64,000 nt of DNA from Flavobacterium urocaniciphilum (GCF_900110615.1 NZ_FOEI01000001.1:558001-622000), one strand, 5' to 3'. Counted from the stretch's first letter, positions 17,857 to 26,799 are shown. The notes: generated by a model from the sequence alone, not told the origin. Program-made: numbers and translations.

Positions 17857-18926
17857 TTTTTTTTTTCGGCATCATGTGTTAATGAAGCCAATTGCATAAG
17901 TGTTAATTCAACAAATAATCGTTGATTTTGACTTACTTTATATTTTAAATCACATTCGTTTGCGATTTCAATTCCTGCTAATAAAAACTCTTGAGATGCT
18001 TTTTGAGCTTGAACTAAAAATTGTTGTTGTGTTTGTTCGCTAACTTCTAAAAGTGAAAGAGTAGCAGGGTTTTTACAAACTAATAAATCTCTAAAATGAG
18101 AAGCTAAACCAGCAATAAAATGATGTCCGTCAAATCCTTTTGCTAAAATATCATTATAGGTTAACAGTAATTCTGGAATATTATTCTCCAAAATTAAATC
18201 GGTTACCTTAATGTAGTAATCGTAATCTAAAACGTTTAAGTTTTCAGCAACAGCCTGACGTGTTAAGTTATTTCCACAATAAGAAACTACACGGTCAAAA
18301 ATTGATAAGGCATCACGCATGGCACCATCAGCTTTTTGAGAAATGATACGTAACGCTTCTTCTTCGAACTGCACATTTTGATTTTGTGCAATATCCATAA
18401 GATATTCTTTCGTGTCATTAATCGTAATTCTTTTGAAATCGAAAATTTGACAGCGAGATAAAATAGTTGGAAGAATTTTGTGTTTTTCCGTAGTAGCTAA
18501 AATGAAAATAGCATGCTTTGGTGGTTCTTCTAAAGTTTTCAAAAACGCATTAAATGCAGAAGTTGAAAGCATGTGAACCTCGTCAATTATATAAACTTTA
18601 TATTTTCCTGTTTGTGGTGGGATTCGAACTTGATCGATAATACTTCTGATATCATCTACACCATTATTAGAGGCAGCATCTAGTTCGAAAACATTGAAAG
18701 AAAAATCTTCATTCGGATCATCATAACCTTCTTGATTAATTTTTCTAGCTAAGATTCTAGCACAAGTAGTTTTACCTACACCACGTGGTCCTGTAAAAAG
18801 TAAAGCTTGTGCTAAATGATTATTTTCAATGGCATGTAATAAAGTATTTGTAATAGCCTGTTGCCCAATTACATCTTTAAATGTTTGGGGTCTGTATTTA
18901 CGGGCTGATACTATAAATTGTTCCAT
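17841..18926 (-). CDS. dnaX: DNA polymerase III subunit gamma (zero-frame dnaX product, 361 aa)
   Basis: Clamp-loader AAA+ ATPase of the replicase. Motifs: MEQFIVSARKYRPQTFKDVIGQ, Walker A GPRGVGKTT, Walker B YIIDEVHMLS, sensor 1 LATTEKHKI, SRC motif LSRCQIF, sensor 2 GAMRDALSIFD. Compared with E. coli, the four-cysteine zinc module after Walker A is absent (short ARKINQEGYDDPNEDF linker instead). The zero frame stops after the lysine run, four codons (LNTL) past the slippery A10, just after the collar domain, which is where gamma ends in other bacteria. The promoter at 18943-18974 is strong. Confidence 0.95.
   Translation of the reverse strand: MEQFIVSARKYRPQTFKDVIGQQAITNTLLHAIENNHLAQALLFTGPRGVGKTTCARILARKINQEGYDDPNEDFSFNVFELDAASNNGVDDIRSIIDQVRIPPQTGKYKVYIIDEVHMLSTSAFNAFLKTLEEPPKHAIFILATTEKHKILPTILSRCQIFDFKRITINDTKEYLMDIAQNQNVQFEEEALRIISQKADGAMRDALSIFDRVVSYCGNNLTRQAVAENLNVLDYDYYIKVTDLILENNIPELLLTYNDILAKGFDGHHFIAGLASHFRDLLVCKNPATLSLLEVSEQTQQQFLVQAQKASQEFLLAGIEIANECDLKYKVSQNQRLFVELTLMQLASLTHDAEKKKLNTL
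17856..17867 (-). other. dnaX slippery site: A10 run with A AAA AAG heptamer
   Basis: On the minus strand the codons are GAA AAA AAA AAG, ten consecutive A residues. The zero-frame heptamer A AAA AAG is the same as the E. coli dnaX -1 frameshift site, and a run of this kind also resembles the A9 of Thermus dnaX, which works by transcriptional slippage. No strong downstream stem-loop or upstream Shine-Dalgarno stimulator is visible. Confidence 0.75.
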
Positions 18927-18942
18927 AGGTAATAATCGAAAG

Positions 18943-18974
18943 CAAATATATATGTTTAAATATCAAAATGCAAA
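18943..18974 (-). promoter_or_regulatory. dnaX promoter
   Basis: Minus strand TTTG (rc of 18971-18974), 20-bp spacer, TATATTTG (rc of 18943-18950), 16 bp before the start codon: a full Bacteroidota-type promoter. Confidence 0.75.
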
Positions 18975-19064
18975 TCCCAAATTCCAAAATAACATCCAAG
19001 TTTAAATCTTAATTTAAATAAATAAAAATTTCGAACTTCTAGCTTCCAACTTCTAACTTCTAAC

Positions 19065-19072
19065 TATATTTG
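19065..19072 (+). promoter_or_regulatory. -7 box of rnpB
   Basis: TATATTTG at 19065-19072, five bases before the first base of the RNase P RNA P1 helix, which is the expected -7 to start distance. No TTG at the usual spacing; the upstream DNA is a degenerate CTTCTAA-type repeat. Confidence 0.7.
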
Positions 19073-19076
19073 CACC

Positions 19077-19389
19077 GCAGACCGCCTTATCGTCGTCTCG
19101 ATTCATCGGGAGGGAGGAAAGTCCGGACACCATAGAGAAGCATAGCGGGTAACGCCCGTCGCTCGATTTTTCGGGAAGGACAAGTGCAACAGAAAGTATG
19201 TACAGGTAATGCTGTAGTGAAACCAGGTAAACTCTATGCGGTGAAATTTCAAGTATATCAGTATTTAAGGGTTTCTCGTCCGTTGCTGAAGGGTAGAAAG
19301 ATTGATTCCGAGAGTAATTTCGGAACTAGATAAATGATAAGGGTCTCGTCTCATAGGACGAGATACAGAATCCGGCTTATAGGTCTGCA
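19077..19389 (+). ncRNA. rnpB: RNase P RNA (bacterial class A)
   Basis: Catalytic RNA that matures tRNA 5' ends together with RnpA. Diagnostic segments: GAGGAAAGTCCGGACACCAT near 19112-19131, TAGCGGGTAACGCCCG, and the conserved 3' block ACAGAATCCGGCTTATAGG. The ends pair as P1: GCAGACC (19077-19083) with GGTCTGC (19382-19388). A T-rich run follows directly as terminator. Exact ends are inferred from P1 pairing and may be off by a few bases. It lies between dnaX (divergent) and the phosphate-transport genes. Confidence 0.96.
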
Positions 19390-19447
19390 TTTTTTTCTTC
19401 ACAAAAAATTAAACTTCTGTTAACATTTAATCTACTATTGTTAATTA

Positions 19448-19482
19448 CTTAACATTAACTTAACATTGGAGATATACTTTTG
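19448..19482 (+). promoter_or_regulatory. Promoter of the DUF47-PiT operon with putative Pho-box repeats
   Basis: TACTTTTG -7 box at 19475-19482, 28 bp before the ATG. There is no -33 TTG; instead CTTAACAT occurs at 19448 and again 11 bp later at 19459. The 7+4-bp direct repeat spacing is that of known PhoB/PhoP boxes. Further TTAACA-like copies lie upstream (about 19419). Regulation by phosphate is an inference. Confidence 0.55.
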
Positions 19483-19509
19483 CACCGTAATTTATAAATA
19501 ACTAACAAA

Positions 19510-20154
19510 ATGGCTTTAAAGAACATTTTAAATTTTTTCTCTCCAAAGGATAAAACTTTTTTTCCTCTATTTGAACAAGCAACAAATAAATTAACAAAGT
19601 TATCTGAAGCGTTACATGAAGGTGTAAATGCGTCTAAAGGTGAAAGAGAAGTATATTTTAAGAAAATTGATGAATTAGCTGAAAGTATTGAAACTATTTC
19701 TCATAAGATGAATATCGAATTGAGTAAAAACTTCATTACTCCTTTTGATAGAGAAGATATTCATGCTTTAATGTCTACTATTGAAGACGTATCAAGTAAT
19801 TTACAAGAAGCATCTAATAGAATTAGAATGTATCAAGTTGAAAAAATTACAAAATCAATTAGAAAACTTACTGAAATTAATTTAGAAGCTTGTAATCACA
19901 TTTCAAAATCTGTAAAAGAATTGAAAGAGATGAAAAACTTTAAAAATGTATTTGATTCAGTTAAAAAGATAAATAAATTAGATAGAAAATCTGATTCAGT
20001 TTTTGAAAAAGCGGTTACAGATATTTTCGAAAATGAAACTGATGCTAAAAATATTATCCGTTACAAAGATGTATTAGGATCATTAGATAAAGTTTCTGAT
20101 AAATGTAAATCAGTTGCTAGAGTTTTAGAAGCAGTTGCTGTTAAACATTCTTAA
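19510..20154 (+). CDS. DUF47 family protein, PiT accessory (214 aa)
   Basis: All-helical PhoU-like protein (family DUF47/YkaA) normally encoded next to PiT permeases and thought to modulate them. The start ALKNILNFFSPKDKTFFPLF is the family signature; long amphipathic helices follow (KLTKLSEALHEGVNASKGER, YQVEKITKSIRKLTEINLEA). It precedes the PiT gene by 10 bp on the same strand, so the two form an operon. Cytosolic, no signal peptide. Confidence 0.9.
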   Translation: MALKNILNFFSPKDKTFFPLFEQATNKLTKLSEALHEGVNASKGEREVYFKKIDELAESIETISHKMNIELSKNFITPFDREDIHALMSTIEDVSSNLQEASNRIRMYQVEKITKSIRKLTEINLEACNHISKSVKELKEMKNFKNVFDSVKKINKLDRKSDSVFEKAVTDIFENETDAKNIIRYKDVLGSLDKVSDKCKSVARVLEAVAVKHS

Positions 20155-20164
20155 TTAATATTTT

Positions 20165-21796
20165 ATGTTTACATTATTAATAGTAATTATAGTAATTGCT
20201 TTATTGTTTGATTTGGTAAACGGATTTCATGATGCGGCCAATTCAATTGCAACAGTAGTTTCTACAAAAGTATTATCACCAACTCAAGCTGTAATTTGGG
20301 CTGCCTTTTTCAACTTTGTGGCTTATTGGGTTTTTGATATGAGTGTTGGTAATACAGTTGCTAAAACCGTTGATAATTCAGCCATTAATTTATGGGTTAT
20401 TTTAGCTGGTTTACTTGCAGCTACTGTTTGGAATTTATTAACCTGGAAATTAGGTATTCCATCTTCATCTTCACATACTCTTATTGGAGGTTTTGGTGGA
20501 GCTGCGATTGCTCATGCTGGATTTGGAGTATTAAATTCTTCTGAAATTCTTAAAACAGTATTATTTATTTTCTTAGCACCATTTATTGGTGGATTGATAT
20601 CCTTTTTTATTGCTTTAGTAACTATTCAGAGAAACTTTATTAAAAAGATAGTTATCTCAATTTTAGCATCTGTTGCTACTGTTTATGTTACATATAGTTT
20701 AAAAGATACTTTAGATATTAAGCCAATTATGATTTGGATTATCGCAATTCTATTAGGTCTTTTTATCATTGTATATTTTGGTTATCAAATTGTACATGGA
20801 AAAAATCCTTCGCATACTAAAGAAGGAAATATGTATAAAAAACTACAATTATTATCTTCAGCTGCATTTTCATTAGGTCATGGTGGTGCTGATTCTCAAA
20901 AAGTAATGGGTATTATTTGTGCAGCATGTATTGTTTATGCTAATTCTTATAGAAATGGTGTAGATACAGATATGCCAGATTTCATCAAAGAAAATAATTT
21001 ATTACATACAACTGAAATTTTACAAATTAAATACAATAATGATGAAGGTAAGGTGAAAAAATTCAAACCTTCTGTTGGAGTATTTGGTACTGACACTATT
21101 TATTTAGATGGTAAGAAAATTATCGATTTAACTACTGGTGAAAAAATTTATGAAGATGAGAAATTAAATAAGGAAGTTGCGAAAACAAATCCATTTTTAG
21201 TTGCATTAGCTAAAGAAAAAGTAGATGTAAATAACTTTGAAAAAGCTACTAAAGAGTTAACAAAGCTTGAAGTTTATTCGGATAAGAAAGACGTAAAAGA
21301 TGTTAAAACAAACGAAGTTATTTTTAAAGATAAAGAAATCAATCCAAATTATAGATACGCGAAAATTTTCGGAAAGTATTTAGACAAAGAAGGTAAACTT
21401 TTAGAGGGTCATAAAATCGAAACAAAAGTAACTAAAGATACAATGCCAACTTGGATTGCATTTGGATGTTATTTAATGATTGGTTTAGGAACTTTAATGG
21501 GTGGTTGGAAAATTGTTAAAACCATGGGAACAAAAATTACTAAAGTAACACCTTTAGAAGGAGTTTGTTCTGAAACTGCAGGAGCTTTAACTTTATTTAC
21601 AGTATCTCAAATGGGTGTACCAGTTTCTACAACACATACCATAACAGGTTCTATTATTGGAGTTGGAGCTACAAAACGTTTAAGTGCTGTTCGTTGGGGA
21701 GTTACCATTAGCTTATTATGGGCTTGGATTTTAACGATTCCAGTATCTGCAATTATGGGTGCAATTTTATATTACATCACTACTTTGTTCATTTAA
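20165..21796 (+). CDS. Inorganic phosphate transporter, PiT family, with large central insert (543 aa)
   Basis: Ion-coupled phosphate permease of the inner membrane. The two inverted PiT signature repeats are present: GFHDAANSIATVVSTKVLSP near residue 20 with SSSHTLIGGFGGAAIAHAG, and HGGADSQKVMGIICAA near 240 with VSTTHTITGSIIGVGATKR near 485. About ten hydrophobic helices. Between the halves (about residues 265-425) lies a soluble, lysine-rich insert (KKFKPSVGVFGTDTIYLDGK), which makes the protein longer than the roughly 420-500 residues of E. coli-type PitA. Followed by a strong terminator. Confidence 0.94.
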   Translation: MFTLLIVIIVIALLFDLVNGFHDAANSIATVVSTKVLSPTQAVIWAAFFNFVAYWVFDMSVGNTVAKTVDNSAINLWVILAGLLAATVWNLLTWKLGIPSSSSHTLIGGFGGAAIAHAGFGVLNSSEILKTVLFIFLAPFIGGLISFFIALVTIQRNFIKKIVISILASVATVYVTYSLKDTLDIKPIMIWIIAILLGLFIIVYFGYQIVHGKNPSHTKEGNMYKKLQLLSSAAFSLGHGGADSQKVMGIICAACIVYANSYRNGVDTDMPDFIKENNLLHTTEILQIKYNNDEGKVKKFKPSVGVFGTDTIYLDGKKIIDLTTGEKIYEDEKLNKEVAKTNPFLVALAKEKVDVNNFEKATKELTKLEVYSDKKDVKDVKTNEVIFKDKEINPNYRYAKIFGKYLDKEGKLLEGHKIETKVTKDTMPTWIAFGCYLMIGLGTLMGGWKIVKTMGTKITKVTPLEGVCSETAGALTLFTVSQMGVPVSTTHTITGSIIGVGATKRLSAVRWGVTISLLWAWILTIPVSAIMGAILYYITTLFI

Positions 21797-21819
21797 GAAA
21801 GAAATTACTTCTATATATG

Positions 21820-21847
21820 AATCCGCCTTGAATTTTCAAGGCGGATT
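21820..21847 (+). terminator. Terminator of the DUF47-PiT operon
   Basis: 13-bp stem AATCCGCCTTGAA (21820-21832) with TTCAAGGCGGATT (21835-21847), then a long T run. Confidence 0.92.
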
Positions 21848-21899
21848 TTTTTTTAAAACCTCTTTATTGTTAAGAAATTGTAAAATTAAACCCAAATAA

Positions 21900-21956
21900 C
21901 TTAAAGATAACTTAATATAAAATATAGTATTCGTCAAGTTGTTAACATTAATTTTG
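21900..21956 (+). promoter_or_regulatory. Promoter of the DUF2490-porin operon with putative Pho-box repeats
   Basis: TAATTTTG -7 box at 21949-21956, 52 bp before the ATG, with GTTAACATTAA directly overlapping it and CTTAA direct repeats at 21900 and 21911 (11-bp spacing). As in the DUF47-PiT promoter there is no -33 TTG at the right distance, which suggests dependence on an activator. Confidence 0.5.
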
Positions 21957-22008
21957 CACTATCAAAACAAAACAACAACTAATTCTTAACACAACAACAC
22001 AAGCACAA

Positions 22009-22821
22009 ATGAAAAAATTAATTTATCTTAACCTATTTGTTTTTTTTACAATTTTTAATCTTTCTGCTCAAACTAATAAAGTAGATCAATTTAATGGATG
22101 GATTTTTTATACAGGAAATCATAAACTGTCAGATAAATGGGGACTTCATACGGAATATCAATTTAGAAGAAATGATGGGTTTTCTAGTCCAATGCAAAAT
22201 CAAGTTAGATTAGGTATCGATTATAATATAAATAAGAGTTATTCTACTTCTATTGGTTGGTCTTACATTGAAACATTTGCATACGGCGATTTTGCAGAAG
22301 AAATACCTTCTAAGTATAATAATTACAAATTCAATGAACAACGAATCTGGGAACAATTTATTATTAAACATGAGCATGTTGGAAGGTTTCATTATGATAG
22401 TAGATTTAGACTAGAACAAAGATGGATTGCATCTTTTAAAAATTTTGGAACAGCTTCTGAACCAAGTTTTTTTAGATATGATGATCCTGCTGAAGGATTA
22501 TGGAAATACAGAAACAGAGCTAGATATAGATTTAGAATGCAAGTTCCATTAACTAAATCTGAAATGAAAGATAATACTTTGTTTTTAGTTGCAGCAGATG
22601 AAATTTTTGTGAATTTAGGTGGTCATGTTACTTCTAATGTATTTGATCAAAATAGATTGTATTTAGCATTAGGTTGGAGATTTACTAAAGATACAAATAT
22701 TCAATTAGGATATATGAATCAATTTATTGAAAAAGGTGATGGTTTACACAAAGAAAATAATCATACAATGCAAGTGGCTTTAACACATAATATTGATTTT
22801 TCAAAACTTTTTAAAAAATAA
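22009..22821 (+). CDS. DUF2490 domain-containing outer-membrane protein (270 aa)
   Basis: Signal peptide MKKLIYLNLFVFFTIFNLSA, then a beta-barrel-like sequence of alternating strands with the DUF2490 pattern: WIFYTGNHKLSDKWGLHTEY, QVRLGIDYNINKSYSTSIGW, RFRLEQRWI, RYRFRMQVPL, LYLALGWRFTKDTNIQLGYM. Function is unknown; it lies 9 bp upstream of the phosphate-type porin gene, so a role in phosphate or phospho-compound uptake is a reasonable inference from context only. Confidence 0.85.
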   Translation: MKKLIYLNLFVFFTIFNLSAQTNKVDQFNGWIFYTGNHKLSDKWGLHTEYQFRRNDGFSSPMQNQVRLGIDYNINKSYSTSIGWSYIETFAYGDFAEEIPSKYNNYKFNEQRIWEQFIIKHEHVGRFHYDSRFRLEQRWIASFKNFGTASEPSFFRYDDPAEGLWKYRNRARYRFRMQVPLTKSEMKDNTLFLVAADEIFVNLGGHVTSNVFDQNRLYLALGWRFTKDTNIQLGYMNQFIEKGDGLHKENNHTMQVALTHNIDFSKLFKK

Positions 22822-22830
22822 GAAATAACC

Positions 22831-24054
22831 ATGTTAAATAAAATAAAAACTATTTTAATATTTTTTCTTGTAGTAAACTTTAGTTTAAAAGCTCAAGACA
22901 ATAAAGATTCTAATAATGATCTAAAATTATCAACTTTACCATATTTCAGTACAGGTAAAGGAATTGGAATAACTTCACCAGATAGTTTATATCAATTGAA
23001 CCTTAGATTCAGAATGCAAAACCGTGTAACTTACATAGATAATGAAGGTGAAAACGGAACTTATGATGGTCAAATTAGACGTTTACGTTTACGTTTTGAT
23101 GGTTATGTTGGAAACCCGAAATTCTTATATGCTGTACAATTGTCTTTTGCTCCTGGAGATGTAGGTGAAATTAAAGAAGGTGAAAATATTAACATAATTA
23201 GAGATGCGGTATTTATGTATCGTCCAAATAAAAAATGGAATTTCAGTTTCGGACAAACAAAATTACCAGGAAACAGACAACGTGTTAATTCATCTGGAGG
23301 TTTACAACTAACAGATCGCTCAATTAATAATGCACGTTTTACAATTGATAGAGATTTTGGATTTCAAATTCATAATTTAAATGAGAAAAAAGATAAATTC
23401 TCCTACAATTTCAAAGGAGCCGTTTCAACAGGAGAAGGAAGAAATTCAACAGAAAAACCTGATGATGGTGTTGCAGTTACTGGAAAAATTGAAATATTGC
23501 CATTAGGTTCTTTTACTAAAGATGGTACTTATTTTGAAGGAGATATTATGAGAGAAAAGAAACCTAAATTAATGTTTTCAGGTGCTTTTCAACAAAATAA
23601 TCATGCGAGAAGAACGCAAGGTCAATTAGGTAACGACTTATATGAAAAAAGAACGATGCGTTCAGTTATGTTAGATGCGATGTTTAAATATAATGGTTGG
23701 GCTGCAATGTCGAGTTTCATGTCGAGAACCACAACTGAAAATGCAGTTACTTTTGATCCAACTGATATTACAAAATCAAATTATGCCTATGTAGGTAATG
23801 GTTTTGATTATCAATTAAGTTATAATACAACTTCAAACTATGAGTTTATTACAAGATATTCGATTCAAAAAGTAGGAGAAGATATTAAAAATTATGCGCC
23901 AAATTCTAAACAATTATCATTTGGTATCACTAAATATATTTGGGAACATACATTTAAATTACAAAGTGAAGTTACATTCGATACTTTAGAATATATTAAC
24001 GGAACTACAAAAAACAATTGGTATTTACGTTTCCAAGTTGAAATTGGAATATAA
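22831..24054 (+). CDS. Porin of the OprP/OprO (phosphate-selective) family (407 aa)
   Basis: Outer-membrane beta-barrel. Signal peptide (to about residue 22, SLKAQ), then the family start LRFRMQNRVTYIDNEG and RRLRLRFDGYVGNPKFLYAV, RPNKKWNFSFGQTKLPGNRQ, and barrel strands up to a final NWYLRFQVEIGI. In Pseudomonas OprP/OprO import phosphate and polyphosphate; anion selectivity cannot be read from this sequence alone. Its neighbours (PiT, DUF47, DUF2490) support a phosphate role. A terminator follows. Confidence 0.88.
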   Translation: MLNKIKTILIFFLVVNFSLKAQDNKDSNNDLKLSTLPYFSTGKGIGITSPDSLYQLNLRFRMQNRVTYIDNEGENGTYDGQIRRLRLRFDGYVGNPKFLYAVQLSFAPGDVGEIKEGENINIIRDAVFMYRPNKKWNFSFGQTKLPGNRQRVNSSGGLQLTDRSINNARFTIDRDFGFQIHNLNEKKDKFSYNFKGAVSTGEGRNSTEKPDDGVAVTGKIEILPLGSFTKDGTYFEGDIMREKKPKLMFSGAFQQNNHARRTQGQLGNDLYEKRTMRSVMLDAMFKYNGWAAMSSFMSRTTTENAVTFDPTDITKSNYAYVGNGFDYQLSYNTTSNYEFITRYSIQKVGEDIKNYAPNSKQLSFGITKYIWEHTFKLQSEVTFDTLEYINGTTKNNWYLRFQVEIGI

Positions 24055-24076
24055 TAGTTAGCTAAGTTAATTAAAA

Positions 24077-24101
24077 AGCCGATTTCAATTTGAAGTCGGT
24101 T
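24077..24101 (+). terminator. Terminator of the porin operon
   Basis: 12-bp stem with two G-T pairs: AGCCGATTTCAA (24077-24088) with TTGAAGTCGGTT (24090-24101), then T8. Confidence 0.85.
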
Positions 24102-24202
24102 TTTTTTTGTTAAATGTTAAAATTACCTTAAAAAAACTAAAATCAAGTAACATAAAATTTTTTTTCAGACAGATTAGTTAATAATTAACTAAACTTTATT
24201 TT

Positions 24203-26743
24203 ATGCTTAAAAAATCATTGCAGATTCTTTTATGTGTTTTTCTTCTAACAAGTGCAGAAAGTATCGCACAAAAGAAAAACAAAAAGAACAAAAATGCTCC
24301 ACAACCAGTTGCCGCTGATGTAAAAAAGCCAGACGGTAAAAAAGAACCAAAACCTTACAAGAAAGTAATTGATTCTACTGCGGTTACTCAAAAAGGACTT
24401 ATCGATGTACACAAAGTTGGCGATAAGTATTTATTTGAAGTTTCTGATGCTTTAATTGGAAAAGAAATTATGACTATCACTAGATATTCTAAAACACCAG
24501 CTGGTGGAGGAATTTTTGGTGGAGAAGAAATTAACCGTCAAGTTGTTCGTTTCGAAAAAGGTCAAAACAACACCATTATCTTACGTTCTATCACGTATGT
24601 AATTATGTCGCCAGATGAAAACAAACCTATTACTAAATCGGTTAAAAATTCAAGTGCTGATCCTATTATCGGAATCTATGATATTTTAGCATATAAAAAA
24701 GATGAAAACGGAAAAGAAAATGTAGGTAGTGTAATTGATATGACTGCTGCTTTCGATTCAGATTTACAAACGTTTTCTTTGAATCCAATCAATAAACAAT
24801 TATTAAGTATTCAAGCTTTTCAAAAAGATAAATCGTTTATTCAGTTTATAAAAAGTTTCCCAATTAACACGGAAATTAGAACTACCAAAACATTTACAAC
24901 TCAAGCGCCTCAAATTTCAAGAACTCCAATGCCTAAAATTGGAACTGATTTTCCAGCTGCTCTTGATGCAGGTGTAATAACAATGGAGTTAAATACTTCA
25001 TTCATCTTATTACCAGAAAATCCAATGCGTAAACGTACTTTTGATAAAAGAGTAGGTTATTTTGCGAATGGTTATGATGTGTTTGAAGAAGATTCTCAAA
25101 AATCAGATACAGATATTTTTGCAGTAAGATGGCGTTTAGAACCAAAGAATGCTGAAGATGCAGAAAGACAAAAAAGAGGTGAATTAATTGAGCCTAAAAA
25201 ACCAATTGTATATTATTTAGATCCAGCAACTCCAGACAAATGGAAACCTTTCATTAAACAAGGTATTGATGATTGGCAAGAAGCTTTTGAATTTGCAGGT
25301 TGGAAAAATGCAATTCGTGGTGAATATTGGCCAGAAAATGATCCTTCTATGAGTTTAGAAGATGCACGTTTTTCAGTTTTAAGATATTTCGCTGCAGAAA
25401 TTCAAAATGCGTACGGACCAAATGTTCACGATCCAAGAACAGGTGAAATTATGGAATCTCACATTGGTTGGTACCATAATATCATGAGTTTATTACGCGA
25501 TTGGTATTTAATTCAAACGGCTGCTGTTGATCCAAAAGCTAGAAATAAAAAGTTTGACGATAAATTAATGGGTGAATTAATCCGATTTGTTGCGGCTCAC
25601 GAAGTTGGACATACATTAGGATTACGTCATAATATGGGAGCAAGTTTTGCTACTCCAGTTGAAATGTTAAGAAATCCAGAATTCCAAAAGAAAAATGGTC
25701 ACACTTCTTCAATCATGGATTATGCTCGTTTTAATTATGTTGCGCAGCCAGAAGATAATGTAAAAGATTTATTCCCAAGAATTGGTGATTACGACAAATG
25801 GGCTATCAAATGGGGTTATTCTTATTTTAATGGTGCGAAATCTGAAGAAGAAGAAAAAGCATTATTAAATGAAATGACTAAAGATGCTTATAAAAACCGT
25901 AGATTATGGTTCGGAACAGAAACTAGTCCTTACGATCCTCGCTATCAAACAGAAGATTTAGGTGATAACGCTATGAAAGCTTCTGAATATGGTATCAAAA
26001 ACTTAAAAAGAATTTTACCAAACTTAATTGAGTGGAGTAAAGAAAAAGGAGAAGATTATTCTGAATTAGAAGGTTTATATAATTCGTTAGTGGGACAATT
26101 CCGTAGATATATGGGTCACGTTACTAAAAACGTTGGTGGTATTTATGAAACTCCAAAAACTTACGATATGGAAGGAAATGAATATGAAATCGTTCCTTCT
26201 TCAATTCAAAATGAAGCGGTTGCTTTCTTAAATGAGCAATTATTTAAAACGCCAACTTGGTTATTAGATCAAAACATTATTGCGAAAATTAATCCAGATA
26301 ATGGTGTCGAATTAATGAAAGGTATCCAAGATGGAACTTTATCAAGTTTATTATCTTACGATAGAATGGCTCGTTTAATGGAAACTTCATCATTAAATAA
26401 AGCAAATTATTCTATTGATGAATTATTAAGCGATTTAAAGAAAGGTATTTTCTCAGAATTAAGAACAAATACTGCAATTGACGTTTACAGAAGAAATTTA
26501 CAAAAAGCATTTGTTTCTAAATTGATTGATGCTATAAGTGTAGATAAAAATGTTTCTGCTAATTTTAACGGAAGAAGAATCGTTATTGCAGATACAGATT
26601 TACCTTCAATTTCTCGTGGACATTTAATTGAATTAAGAAGTCAATTAAGAGCAGCTAATGCATTAGCAACTGATAGATTAAGTAAGTTTCATATATCTGA
26701 TTTAGTTGCAAGAATTGATAAAGCATTAAACCCAAATAGATAA
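24203..26743 (+). CDS. Secreted zinc-dependent metalloprotease, DUF5117/DUF5118 type (846 aa)
   Basis: Large Bacteroidota metzincin. Signal peptide to about residue 23 (TSAESIAQ), a lysine-rich linker, a DUF5118-like stretch, the DUF5117 core (residues about 90-300), and the protease domain with the full metzincin zinc motif HEVGHTLGLRHN (H466, H470, H476, E467) and the Met-turn SIMDYARFNYV. The C-terminal 300 residues are helical. No T9SS sorting domain is present, so it probably stays in the periplasm or outer membrane. Substrate unknown. Single-gene transcript with its own terminator. Confidence 0.92.
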   Translation: MLKKSLQILLCVFLLTSAESIAQKKNKKNKNAPQPVAADVKKPDGKKEPKPYKKVIDSTAVTQKGLIDVHKVGDKYLFEVSDALIGKEIMTITRYSKTPAGGGIFGGEEINRQVVRFEKGQNNTIILRSITYVIMSPDENKPITKSVKNSSADPIIGIYDILAYKKDENGKENVGSVIDMTAAFDSDLQTFSLNPINKQLLSIQAFQKDKSFIQFIKSFPINTEIRTTKTFTTQAPQISRTPMPKIGTDFPAALDAGVITMELNTSFILLPENPMRKRTFDKRVGYFANGYDVFEEDSQKSDTDIFAVRWRLEPKNAEDAERQKRGELIEPKKPIVYYLDPATPDKWKPFIKQGIDDWQEAFEFAGWKNAIRGEYWPENDPSMSLEDARFSVLRYFAAEIQNAYGPNVHDPRTGEIMESHIGWYHNIMSLLRDWYLIQTAAVDPKARNKKFDDKLMGELIRFVAAHEVGHTLGLRHNMGASFATPVEMLRNPEFQKKNGHTSSIMDYARFNYVAQPEDNVKDLFPRIGDYDKWAIKWGYSYFNGAKSEEEEKALLNEMTKDAYKNRRLWFGTETSPYDPRYQTEDLGDNAMKASEYGIKNLKRILPNLIEWSKEKGEDYSELEGLYNSLVGQFRRYMGHVTKNVGGIYETPKTYDMEGNEYEIVPSSIQNEAVAFLNEQLFKTPTWLLDQNIIAKINPDNGVELMKGIQDGTLSSLLSYDRMARLMETSSLNKANYSIDELLSDLKKGIFSELRTNTAIDVYRRNLQKAFVSKLIDAISVDKNVSANFNGRRIVIADTDLPSISRGHLIELRSQLRAANALATDRLSKFHISDLVARIDKALNPNR

Positions 26744-26770
26744 TTAAATTTATTACAATTTATTACAATG

Positions 26771-26799
26771 AAAAAGCCTTCCAATTTGGAAGGCTTTTT
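26771..26799. terminator. Terminator between the metalloprotease and prfB (convergent)
   Basis: 14-bp stem AAAAAGCCTTCCAA (26771-26784) with TTGGAAGGCTTTTT (26786-26799); U-tracts on both outgoing sides. Confidence 0.9.

Noticed and set aside
19391-19440. Second small RNA after rnpB
   Set aside because: Only a T-rich terminator and AT-rich sequence are present.
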